A stretch of DNA of 30,823 nt, taken from positions 1 through 30,823 of the IMG/VR virus record IMGVR_UViG_3300042866_000851; one strand, 5' to 3'. Below the pieces are notes generated by a model that saw only the letters and a program-made list of their open reading frames with translations, was not told the origin of the DNA and searched no databases. The translations under genes and the position numbers were made by a program. Source of the stretch: a virus. Of the stretch, positions 22,690-28,253 are shown in pieces; position 1 is the first letter of the stretch, and the number at the start of each line of letters is the position of its first letter.

Positions 22690-23025
22690 TCAATCTCCTT
22701 TCGATTCAAACTCTGCGATCAGCATGTCTACCCATGCGTGTCTATGCGCTTGGATGCGGTCCTTTGTGGTGCGGTCACACAGTTCGTATTCGGGTACGCA
22801 GCCCCGATCATTGAGCCACCCCTCCATTGTGTACGCACCCTCAAGTCGCGACTCAACGATGTCGGTGCATCGCTCCACATCCTCGTTGGTTATGCGCTTG
22901 GAGTGCGCTGCCGCAGTGGTGGTGGCAATGCAGATGAACTTTTCCTTGCCTGAATGGTTGTATGCCTCATGCAAGTCTTTGGCCAAGTTCTCCTTGACCC
23001 TCTTGAATACTTCTGATGTTTTCAT
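22690..23025 (-). CDS. Hypothetical protein (111 aa)
   Basis: The 111-residue protein begins MKTSEVFKRVKENLAKDLHE and is mostly alpha-helical with HAWVDMLIAEFESKGD at the end. The Thr/Ala-rich centre (TTTAAAHSKRITNEDVERC) shows no motif. It starts on an ATGA overlap with the NinX-like gene. Function unknown. Confidence 0.6.
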   Translation of the reverse strand: MKTSEVFKRVKENLAKDLHEAYNHSGKEKFICIATTTAAAHSKRITNEDVERCTDIVESRLEGAYTMEGWLNDRGCVPEYELCDRTTKDRIQAHRHAWVDMLIAEFESKGD

Positions 23026-23333
23026 TTCAACTCCTCGGGTACGTCAACATCATCGCCCAATTTGCTGGCGACATAGCACCGCATGGCTACGAGTAGTCCT
23101 ATGTTTCCTTTGTGCCTATGCCCAATCGTTTGCGTGTACTGCCCGTTGATACTGGCGGTCATGTTCACGCCCACCCGGTACCGCACAGAAATGCCCTCAC
23201 GCTCAATAATCGGCCCACCTTGGGACCAGTCGGTTGAGTAACTGGGGAACGGCTCGTCATGGCAAGCCCCTTCAAACCGTGCTTGATGCACCGCCCAATC
23301 AAGGGCAGCGCCTGTCAGTTCACTCGTTTTCAT
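23022..23333 (-). CDS. DUF2591 (NinX-like) phage protein
   Basis: The 103-residue protein begins MKTSELTGAALDWAVHQAR, then PSYSTDWSQGGPIIEREGI, and ends MRCYVASKLGDDVDVPEEL. These three blocks are the diagnostic parts of DUF2591, known from the ninX gene of lambdoid phages and from many other phages. The function is not established. It overlaps both neighbours by four bases. Confidence 0.85.
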   Translation of the reverse strand: MKTSELTGAALDWAVHQARFEGACHDEPFPSYSTDWSQGGPIIEREGISVRYRVGVNMTASINGQYTQTIGHRHKGNIGLLVAMRCYVASKLGDDVDVPEELK

Positions 23334-23578
23334 TTCATCACCATCACTTTCCTTGTGACTACCTCTGCTACCACAGGAGGTAACACTGTTAGGGGCTCGG
23401 ACTCTCCGAACTCATCGCGCAGTCGTGTCCACACCGTTGCGTTCCACTTCGCTGTGCGTTGGTTGGGGACGTGCATCCACCGACCGCTTACTCTGTCGAT
23501 CACATCGAACCCATCATTGACGGGCACGATGATGCATCCCTTGTAGCCTGTCGGCACTCCGATTTTTACTTGCTTCAT
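23330..23578 (-). CDS. Hypothetical protein (82 aa)
   Basis: The 82-residue protein begins MKQVKIGVPTGYKGCIIVPV and is beta-rich, ending VVTRKVMVMK. GGAG lies seven bases before the ATG, which overlaps the stop of the preceding small gene. A variant palindrome lies in its reading frame (LTVL). Function unknown. Confidence 0.6.
   Translation of the reverse strand: MKQVKIGVPTGYKGCIIVPVNDGFDVIDRVSGRWMHVPNQRTAKWNATVWTRLRDEFGESEPLTVLPPVVAEVVTRKVMVMK
23380..23392. repeat. Variant palindrome inside a CDS
   Basis: GTAACACTGTTAG differs at the first and central base. It is read as Leu-Thr-Val-Leu on the minus strand, and could be a diverging or weak site. Confidence 0.6.
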
Positions 23579-23742
23579 TTGGTTTCTCCTTGGTTGCGGT
23601 TTCTTTCACTCATTACTTCACGGGCGATGTCGGCGTAGGCTGTGCGCCTTGCCAGCTTCTCTTTGGCATACACGTTTCGCAGTTGGCTGTCTGTGCATTG
23701 TTCGCAGTAGCCTCGGAACTCTCGCTTGTCCTGCTTTGTCAT
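23575..23742 (-). CDS. Small protein with CxxC motif (55 aa)
   Basis: A 55-codon ORF begins MTKQDKREFRGYCEQCTDSQ, with CEQC at 13-16, then a charged helix (YAKEKLARRTAYADIAREV). GGAG precedes the ATG by seven bases. Its start overlaps the stop of the 381-residue gene and its stop overlaps the next ATG. The opening and charged helix recur in small phage proteins of unknown role. Confidence 0.7.
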   Translation of the reverse strand: MTKQDKREFRGYCEQCTDSQLRNVYAKEKLARRTAYADIAREVMSERNRNQGETK

Positions 23743-24884
23743 TTACCTTCTCCTTGGTTTTTAAAGTCATCGAACAACATCTCTGCATAGTTTGTCGTAG
23801 GCACACGGCCCACGGGTAACTGCTTGAGCTCCATGATCTCCTCGGCGAACGCAAGCGTGAGGAACTCCGTCACTGCTGTGGATGCTTTGGAATAGCTCAG
23901 CTCCACGGGGTTCTGTGATTTCACTCCCCAACTGTACGACCGCACACCTGACGCCGCGCACATGAGGCCCAGTGTTGCCTTGAGGAAGTTGGCATACTTA
24001 GTCTCCTCGGGCTGGTCACTGCGCATGAGGTCTAACACCTTGTCACGCACGGCGTACCAGTCAGCTCTGGTTTTCTGTTTCTGCTGCTGCCATGTCTCGT
24101 GCTCGGGGCTCCCCACCTCGTAGTTGTAGCCATACCCCACCCACGTCGGCTTGTGGTTCGCCGCTTTGTTGAACAGCTCCATGTCTACGTACGCACGCTC
24201 AACCTCTGCGGTCTGGCCCCCGTACACACGCTCCGTTCTCGTCATCGTTCCGAGCGTGTCGGCGAGCATGTCCTTGGGCAGCATCAGTATCTTCGCCGCC
24301 TCGAACGGGTCGTCCTCGTTGGACTTCTCGCGCTCTTGTGTGAGCAGTGAGACCATGCCCTTGTGGTAGCCGATCATCTCCTTGTACTTGGCCCTAACAT
24401 TGTTAGCCTTGGCGCGGTTGGGTCTCCATACGTGCACACCCTCAGCGTTCCTTACTTCCCACTTACCCGCACGCCCCGGCTCCACTGGCACGCGCAGCAG
24501 CTCGATGCTCTGGCCTTGCTTCAACGGGTGCTTGATGAAGTTGGCCCCACTGTTTAAGCGCAGCACCACCATGCCCTTCGTTCTGTTCGCGCTCGTATCG
24601 GCGAGCAGTCCTTCGATGAACGCACATGTAAACGATGACGGCCACTTGCCCGGCGTGACCACCACACCACCGTCTTGTTTGTATGTCACCACCGGGGTTT
24701 CGTAGAGCACGCACTCGATGCTGCCCTCGGTGTTCTCACGTATGAACATGTGCGTGTCCTTGCGTGCACCCAATGGCTTGAACCCCATACGCCTACCGCT
24801 TCGCAGTGGCTTGATCTGGTCGTGGTACTTCTTGGCACCTTCGTAGCTGTACAAGTACGGCAATCTTCCTGTCGATGCAAACAT
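23739..24884 (-). CDS. Large hypothetical early protein (381 aa)
   Basis: The 381-residue protein has no recognised domain. It begins MFASTGRLPYLYSYEGAKKY, has beta-rich segments (GMVVLRLNSGANFIKH), a Lys/Arg/Asn stretch, and a helical second half. Enzymatic motifs such as a Walker box, PD-(D/E)XK or HExxH are not visible. It is the largest unknown in block A. Palindrome copy 9 lies inside the gene. The start is a simple ATG just downstream of the 55-residue gene's stop, without an overlap. Confidence 0.7.
   Translation of the reverse strand: MFASTGRLPYLYSYEGAKKYHDQIKPLRSGRRMGFKPLGARKDTHMFIRENTEGSIECVLYETPVVTYKQDGGVVVTPGKWPSSFTCAFIEGLLADTSANRTKGMVVLRLNSGANFIKHPLKQGQSIELLRVPVEPGRAGKWEVRNAEGVHVWRPNRAKANNVRAKYKEMIGYHKGMVSLLTQEREKSNEDDPFEAAKILMLPKDMLADTLGTMTRTERVYGGQTAEVERAYVDMELFNKAANHKPTWVGYGYNYEVGSPEHETWQQQKQKTRADWYAVRDKVLDLMRSDQPEETKYANFLKATLGLMCAASGVRSYSWGVKSQNPVELSYSKASTAVTEFLTLAFAEEIMELKQLPVGRVPTTNYAEMLFDDFKNQGEGK
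24394..24406. repeat. Palindrome copy 9 inside a CDS
   Basis: Exact CTAACATTGTTAG within the 381-residue protein gene, read as Ala-Asn-Asn-Val-Arg. Confidence 0.9.
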
Positions 24885-24885
24885 A

Positions 24886-25053
24886 TCAATTCTCCTTGTT
24901 GAGTCTATAAACCTTGATCTGTTTCAAGGTCGGGTGGCTGGTCTGGTATCGCTTCTTGGCGAGCTCCATCGTTGCGCATTCGAGCGTCTCGGCAATCCAC
25001 ATGCCGAACCTTGCGCTCCAGCCTGTGACGTAATATCTGTTGAGTCCGCTCAT
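24886..25053 (-). CDS. Small hypothetical protein (55 aa)
   Basis: The 55-residue protein begins MSGLNRYYVTGWSARFGMWI, followed by a helix (ECATMELAKKRYQ) and HPTLKQIKVYRL. The strand-helix-strand pattern is common among small phage proteins. The start at 25053 overlaps the previous stop (ATGA); an upstream start would extend into that gene. Function unknown. Confidence 0.65.
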   Translation of the reverse strand: MSGLNRYYVTGWSARFGMWIAETLECATMELAKKRYQTSHPTLKQIKVYRLNKEN

Positions 25054-25391
25054 GCGTTCTCTCCTTGCCAGTCTTTGCACTCGCACAGGGCTTCGTCCCC
25101 TGTGCGGTAGGTGGGGCAGCTCCGCATGTGCATGAGCTTGTGCCCGTGATAAATGAACGTGTCAATCATCTTGGCGTGGTCATGCAGTTGCTGCGTTACG
25201 TTTGTGTACAGCTTGCTGGCCATGACCAACTGCTCGGGCGTGGTCTCGGGGTTGTTCATCAGCAGGGGCAGGCTGTCCTCCATGAGGCGCACGTTCTTGC
25301 GTATGCCGTCCCACTTGCGCATGAGCATGGCTTTGCGTAGGTTGCTGCTCCCGTACATCCAGCTAGTCGGCTTGATCTCACTTGCTTTCAT
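25050..25391 (-). CDS. Hypothetical helical protein (113 aa)
   Basis: The 113-residue protein begins MKASEIKPTSWMYGSSNLRK and is mainly helical, ending with RTGDEALCECKDWQGENA, which has a CxC. Three Met/His-rich stretches (HGHKLMHMRSC) could bind metal. The start at 25391 overlaps the preceding stop; the long frame upstream is a shadow. Function unknown. Confidence 0.65.
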   Translation of the reverse strand: MKASEIKPTSWMYGSSNLRKAMLMRKWDGIRKNVRLMEDSLPLLMNNPETTPEQLVMASKLYTNVTQQLHDHAKMIDTFIYHGHKLMHMRSCPTYRTGDEALCECKDWQGENA

Positions 25392-25579
25392 ACACCCTCC
25401 AGCAGCCCGAGGGCTAACAATGTTAGGAACACTGCGGCGAGCACCGCGAAGCAGATGTAGAGCACTCTGTCCCCCATGGACTCCTTGTGCGTTGGTATGG
25501 GCTCCGCTGGCCCGGTGTAGAGTTTGGGAGCGGGTGTGGACACGGGCGCGGGTTTGGTGTCGTTTGTGTGCTTTGTCAT
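25388..25579 (-). CDS. Small C-terminally anchored membrane protein (63 aa)
   Basis: The 63-residue protein has a polar, Pro/Thr-rich N-terminal part (KPAPVSTPAPKLYTGPAEP) and one transmembrane helix near the C-terminus (VLYICFAVLAAVFLTLLALG). It is coupled by ATGA on both sides. Palindrome copy 10 falls in the transmembrane codons. It may act at the host membrane; the specific role is unknown. Confidence 0.7.
   Translation of the reverse strand: MTKHTNDTKPAPVSTPAPKLYTGPAEPIPTHKESMGDRVLYICFAVLAAVFLTLLALGLLEGV
25414..25426. repeat. Palindrome copy 10 inside a CDS
   Basis: Exact CTAACAATGTTAG in the membrane segment of the 63-residue protein, read as Leu-Thr-Leu-Leu. Confidence 0.9.
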
Positions 25580-25809
25580 GAGCGTGTCTGCTTCTGGTTG
25601 GTGTTGCGCAGGGTGGTGGGTGCACTCTGGGGGGTGACGTATTGGTAGTTACCCTTGCCGTACTCTTGGACAACGCACCAGCTCATGCGCTCCATACGGG
25701 CGGCTTCTTCGCCGCAGAACTTGCACAGGCGGTAGCCGAGGGACCAACGCTCGATGTGCACATCGTCGCCGCACTCGCGGCATTCTTTCCAATCATGATC
25801 GACTGACAT
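25576..25809 (-). CDS. Zinc-ribbon phage protein (77 aa)
   Basis: The 77-residue protein has CREC at residues 10-13 and CKFC at 29-32, a CxxC-x15-CxxC zinc ribbon, followed by MERMSWCVVQEYGKG and a polar tail. It is the first gene behind promoter P3 and palindrome copy 11. A regulatory or host-factor-binding role is possible, not shown. Confidence 0.7.
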   Translation of the reverse strand: MSVDHDWKECRECGDDVHIERWSLGYRLCKFCGEEAARMERMSWCVVQEYGKGNYQYVTPQSAPTTLRNTNQKQTRS

Positions 25810-25838
25810 ATCTAACCTTTCTGATTACTCTGATATAC

Positions 25839-25851
25839 CTAACATTGTTAG
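25839..25851. repeat. Palindrome copy 11 in the P3 leader
   Basis: Exact copy (extended CCTAACATTGTTAGG), 52 bases downstream of the P3 -10 box and 30 bases before the zinc-ribbon ATG. Confidence 0.9.
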
Positions 25852-25902
25852 GTGGGGACTGGAGGGGCTTGGCGCGTTACGCTTTTCTCCCAACCAGCTT
25901 AT

Positions 25903-25931
25903 ATTGTAACACATAATAACACCCAAGTCAA
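25903..25931 (-). promoter_or_regulatory. Early promoter P3
   Basis: On the minus strand TTGACT (25926-25931), a 17-base spacer and TACAAT (25903-25908). It drives the long chain of overlapping genes from 25809. About 20 bases around the -10 box match promoter P4. Confidence 0.75.
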
Positions 25932-25978
25932 GCGATCTAGTCTTGGCCGAGACTAGAGTCGAGGTCGGTTTCCGGTGG

Positions 25979-26443
25979 TCATGCAGGTGTTTTCTTCTTT
26001 CTGCGCTTGTCCGCTGGGCGGGGTTGGGGCAGGGCAGCAAGTGGTTGGTCGCCCCATGCGTCCATAAGCAGCTCGGGGACCCCTCTCTCCGTGTCAGCCT
26101 TCGTGTGTTCGTAGATGGCACGGCGCATAAGTGACGAGCAGGGCAGCAGGGTGTCTCGGGAAAGTTGGTCAAGGGGGGCGCGGTCTGTGGGCAAGAGGGT
26201 CAGGACGATGGTGCGGTCGCGGGTTATGCGGGTGGGGAGTTGGGGGTCAGCACGGAGCAGGGCGGTGATGTTGGGTGCGCGGTAGGTGTGGGGGGCGTGG
26301 GTGAAGGCGTTGATGGCATCGCGCACGGTGGATGCAATGGTGAGCTTGTGGGTGGCGGCGTAGTGCTTAACCTGCTTGTGCAGCAGGGCGGTGAGGTTGA
26401 CGCTAACAATGTTAGATAGGCGGAAGGGTTCGAGGGGTCGCAT
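25979..26443 (-). CDS. Tandem ribbon-helix-helix DNA-binding protein
   Basis: The 154-residue protein appears to hold two RHH modules. The first, residues 12-48, reads IVSVNLTALLHKQVKHYAA, then TIASTVRDAINAF. The second, about 78-114, reads RTIVLTLLPTDRAPLDQLSR, then CSSLMRRAIYEH. Each has the strand, helix, turn and helix pattern of Arc/CopG-type repressors. A basic tail (KRRKKKTP) follows. RHH proteins bind short palindromes as dimers; a tandem fusion could bind as one chain. Its gene contains palindrome copy 12 about 30 bases after the start, which would allow autoregulation. The domain call is from pattern only. Confidence 0.6.
   Translation of the reverse strand: MRPLEPFRLSNIVSVNLTALLHKQVKHYAATHKLTIASTVRDAINAFTHAPHTYRAPNITALLRADPQLPTRITRDRTIVLTLLPTDRAPLDQLSRDTLLPCSSLMRRAIYEHTKADTERGVPELLMDAWGDQPLAALPQPRPADKRRKKKTPA
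26403..26415. repeat. Palindrome copy 12 at the start of the RHH gene
   Basis: Exact CTAACAATGTTAG within codons 9-13 of the tandem RHH gene, read as Ser-Asn-Ile-Val, and 66 bases downstream of the P2 -10 box. Confidence 0.9.
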
Positions 26444-26480
26444 TGTGTACTCCAGTTAGGTACGTTTTGATGAGGCTAGA

Positions 26481-26510
26481 ATCGTAACATATGTTGGGTA
26501 TGGGGGTCAA
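26481..26510 (-). promoter_or_regulatory. Possible early promoter P2
   Basis: On the minus strand TTGACC (26505-26510), an 18-base spacer and TACGAT (26481-26486), 38 bases before the RHH gene. It resembles P3 and P4 around the -35 box (CGCTTGAC) but is weaker. Confidence 0.5.
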
Positions 26511-26838
26511 GCGTGTTACGTAACGCTGCATTCCATATAATTGGAAAACGTAACACGCTAAGTTGTTGATTTGATTAGGGAAAAAGTGTGTTGGGGGGTA
26601 TATATGTTTTAAAATTAAAGAAAATAAAGTTGAACAATGGTTTTTTTCTTTTTGAACTTTGCCCGGATGCTTCGCGCTTGCTGGAAGGCCTTGCCGATCT
26701 CAGAAAAAAAAGTCCACTCTCAATTTTTAAAACGCATAACATCTAACGATCTAGCATTCATGCGGGTTTCAAGAGGTTTTTTGGCCTTGAAAACGTAACG
26801 CGGAATTTCACAAAGCCCCCCAAAAACGTAACGCGCCT

Positions 26839-26866
26839 CGCTACTGCCGACCAGAGAACGGTCATC
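26839..26866 (+). repeat. 28-bp direct repeat, copy 1
   Basis: Exact match to 26943-26970. It contains GACC-AGAGAAC-GGTC, a small inverted repeat, and lies among the AAAACGTAACRCG repeats. Confidence 0.85.
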
Positions 26867-26942
26867 GGAAAAATTTAGGTCAGAGCCCGAAAAAACGTAA
26901 CGCGCTGTTTTTGCCCTCACTGTCAAGAGTTATATGTAACGC

Positions 26943-26970
26943 CGCTACTGCCGACCAGAGAACGGTCATC
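26943..26970 (+). repeat. 28-bp direct repeat, copy 2
   Basis: Exact match to 26839-26866, with a 76-base gap. The bases outside the 28 differ on both sides. Confidence 0.85.
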
Positions 26971-27056
26971 AGGTGTAAGTCTCTGGTTTCGTGTTACGTT
27001 TTTAATTAGTTCAAAATAGTCAAGCCCAGCCATCGAAAACCGATACCAAAGGACGC

Positions 27057-27089
27057 AAAAAAGCCCCACCTAACAATGTTAGGCAGGGC
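27057..27089 (-). terminator. Terminator built around a palindrome copy
   Basis: GCCC (27063-27066) and GGGC (27086-27089) flank CCTAACA/TGTTAGG, and a run of A at 27057-27062 is a T run after the stem on the minus strand. So the palindrome forms the upper stem of a terminator behind the 53-residue gene. Confidence 0.65.
27070..27082. repeat. Palindrome copy 13 within a terminator
   Basis: Exact CTAACAATGTTAG, in the stem of the terminator at 27057-27089. Confidence 0.9.
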
Positions 27090-27097
27090 CAGACGTG

Positions 27098-27121
27098 AAA
27101 AAGCCCGAGACTAGCTCGGGC
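27098..27121 (-). terminator. Rho-independent terminator
   Basis: GCCCGAG (27103-27109), loop ACTAG, CTCGGGC (27115-27121), with a T run after the stem on the minus strand. It follows the 53-residue gene by 17 bases and is in tandem with the terminator at 27057-27089. Confidence 0.85.
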
Positions 27122-27138
27122 CTTGGAAGGTGGAAGGG

Positions 27139-27300
27139 TCAGCCGATACAGAACCCAGCCATTTGGCCGACCCGCGAGGGGGCCTGTGGTTTCGCGTTGG
27201 GGAAGTTGGTTTCGAACCATGTACGGGCATAACCCACACTGAAGAAACACGCATATTTGCGGCCATTGGGCGCAGTGATGATTTTCGGGTTGATGGTCAT
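27139..27300 (-). CDS. Small hypothetical protein (53 aa)
   Basis: The 53-residue protein begins MTINPKIITAPNGRKYACFF and ends QMAGFCIG. The ATG at 27300 has AGGAG seven bases upstream, directly joined to palindrome copy 14, so this start is preferred over one 11 codons earlier. It is followed by tandem terminators. No motif recognised. Confidence 0.6.
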   Translation of the reverse strand: MTINPKIITAPNGRKYACFFSVGYARTWFETNFPNAKPQAPSRVGQMAGFCIG

Positions 27301-27311
27301 TCTGAATTCTC

Positions 27312-27324
27312 CTAACAATGTTAG
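27312..27324. repeat. Palindrome copy 14 joined to a Shine-Dalgarno site
   Basis: Exact copy between the 169- and 53-residue genes; on the minus strand its end reads TTAGGAG, giving the ribosome-binding site of the next gene. Confidence 0.9.
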
Positions 27325-27341
27325 GGGGGCCAAAGCCCCCC
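27324..27341 (-). terminator. G+C hairpin without T run, possible attenuator
   Basis: GGGGGGC (27324-27330), loop CAAA and GCCCCCC (27335-27341) form a strong stem just past the stop of the 169-residue gene. There is no T tract on either side, so it may only slow polymerase or protect the RNA end. Confidence 0.45.
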
Positions 27342-27347
27342 GGTTAC

Positions 27348-27857
27348 TTACAGCATCGACAAATCAACGCCCAAGGCAATCAACGCACCACCGATTTTCG
27401 TAAGGGCTTCGCTTTCCTTGTCGCTGAGGGACTCAGCCCGTTTGCCAGCCTTATAGAGCAAAGTCAATTCATCAACGAACCGACGAGTCATCGAACGGGT
27501 TTCGCGAGTGTTGCCGCCTTCGGACTCGCCTTCGACCTTGTCAGCACTTGCAGGTGCGCTTGCGCCTTCAATGTATTCTTGCCCATACTTGCGCACACGC
27601 GCCCAAATGGTGGAAGGGTTTGAATGCTGAGCAGCCTTGAGCACAACGAACAGCGCTTTCTTTTCGGCATGCACCAGCTTTGCAGAATCCGAGGAATCAT
27701 TGTGCTCGACAAGATACCATTCAGCAGGGAGGAATGAGCAGAGAGCTTGAGCATAAGTGCGTTCAGCACCATAAGCGCGGACAAGGGCTTCGCCGACTTG
27801 AATCCGCAGGGATTCGATGGAAGCACCAGAAACAGAAGTGATATTGATATCAGACAT
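27348..27857 (-). CDS. Hypothetical early protein (169 aa)
   Basis: The 169-residue protein begins MSDINITSVSGASIESLRIQ and is mainly helical, with a Ser/Ala/Glu-rich flexible middle (GASAPASADKVEGESEGG) and a C-terminal helix ending LIALGVDLSML. It is the first gene of the leftward early arm behind promoter P1, and is followed by a G+C hairpin, so it is probably strongly expressed. No known domain was recognised; its position fits a host-takeover or regulatory protein. Confidence 0.7.
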   Translation of the reverse strand: MSDINITSVSGASIESLRIQVGEALVRAYGAERTYAQALCSFLPAEWYLVEHNDSSDSAKLVHAEKKALFVVLKAAQHSNPSTIWARVRKYGQEYIEGASAPASADKVEGESEGGNTRETRSMTRRFVDELTLLYKAGKRAESLSDKESEALTKIGGALIALGVDLSML

Positions 27858-27871
27858 TTTCTAACCTTACT

Positions 27872-27884
27872 CTAACAATGTTAG
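27872..27884. repeat. Palindrome copy 15 in the P1 leader
   Basis: Exact CTAACAATGTTAG, 50 bases downstream of the P1 -10 box and 15 bases before the ATG of the first early gene. Confidence 0.9.
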
Positions 27885-27933
27885 GGAAACCGCCTAACCA
27901 CCGGATGCCGAACCCTTTGTTCAACATGACTCT

Positions 27934-27962
27934 AATGTAGCATAACGCACCACACAATGCAA
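27934..27962 (-). promoter_or_regulatory. Early promoter P1 (first early gene)
   Basis: On the minus strand TTGCAT (27957-27962), a 17-base spacer and TACATT (27934-27939) with TGC before it (extended -10). It points to the 169-residue gene, 77 bases away. Confidence 0.55.
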
Positions 27963-27984
27963 GCAGAACGTGAACAATAAATAC

Positions 27985-27997
27985 CTAACATTGTTAG
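27985..27997. repeat. Palindrome copy 16, upstream of P1
   Basis: Exact CTAACATTGTTAG, 23 bases upstream of the P1 -35 box and 3 bases before a possible plus-strand ORF. It is the rightmost copy found. Confidence 0.9.
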
Positions 27998-28000
27998 GCT

Positions 28001-28180
28001 ATGACCAAAGGGCAAGACCAAATCAGCTCCAGAAATTTTCGAAAAAACCGTAAAGCCAAGACCCACCGGTACGCCACCCCCCAAATAGGCCAAAAGGGGA
28101 CCCGAAAATCACTACACACAGCGGAGCTCAAACGATCACTCGGTTTCAAATTTGGCCAGTATTTCGTGGTACGGTTTTAA
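28001..28180 (+). CDS. Possible small basic protein (59 aa)
   Basis: An open frame of 59 codons begins MTKGQDQISSRNFRKNRKAK and ends SLGFKFGQYFVVRF. It is strongly basic (many Lys and Arg). It lies divergent to the early arm, directly after palindrome copy 16. The Shine-Dalgarno site is weak and no plus-strand promoter is clear, so it may be only a chance ORF. Confidence 0.35.
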   Translation: MTKGQDQISSRNFRKNRKAKTHRYATPQIGQKGTRKSLHTAELKRSLGFKFGQYFVVRF

Positions 28181-28253
28181 TTTTGTTATTCCAAACTTGT
28201 GATTTGCCAATACAGGAAACACCCCCCATACCAAAACAAACGGGTCGGCCCAA

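Larger units (their letters stand above)
26444..27138. other. Non-coding region with repeats, candidate replication origin
   Basis: No convincing gene lies here. The stretch carries AAAACGTAACRCG-type repeats at 26545-26558, 26790-26802, 26822-26836 and 26891-26905, an opposite copy at 26991-27003 and a self-complementary GTTACGTAAC at 26515-26524. It also has an A+T-rich tract at about 26595-26660 and a 28-bp direct repeat. Clustered repeats beside an easily melted tract fit an iteron-type origin, or a large operator. The right edge holds two terminators. Its role is inferred. Confidence 0.5.

Noticed and set aside
26720-26926. 68-codon minus-strand ORF with three RYVF repeats
   Set aside because: It needs a TTG start with no ribosome-binding site, and the RYVF repeats coincide with the AAAACGTAACRCG DNA repeats. 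Non-coding repeats explain it better.
13632-27997. The repeated 13-mers as a CRISPR array
   Set aside because: Repeats are too short, spacings vary from about 0.1 to 3.8 kb, and many copies lie within genes.
13632-27997. The repeated 13-mers as simple RNA hairpins or terminators
   Set aside because: A one-base centre cannot form a tight RNA loop without losing base pairs, and most copies lack G+C stems and T runs; only the 27070 copy is part of a terminator.
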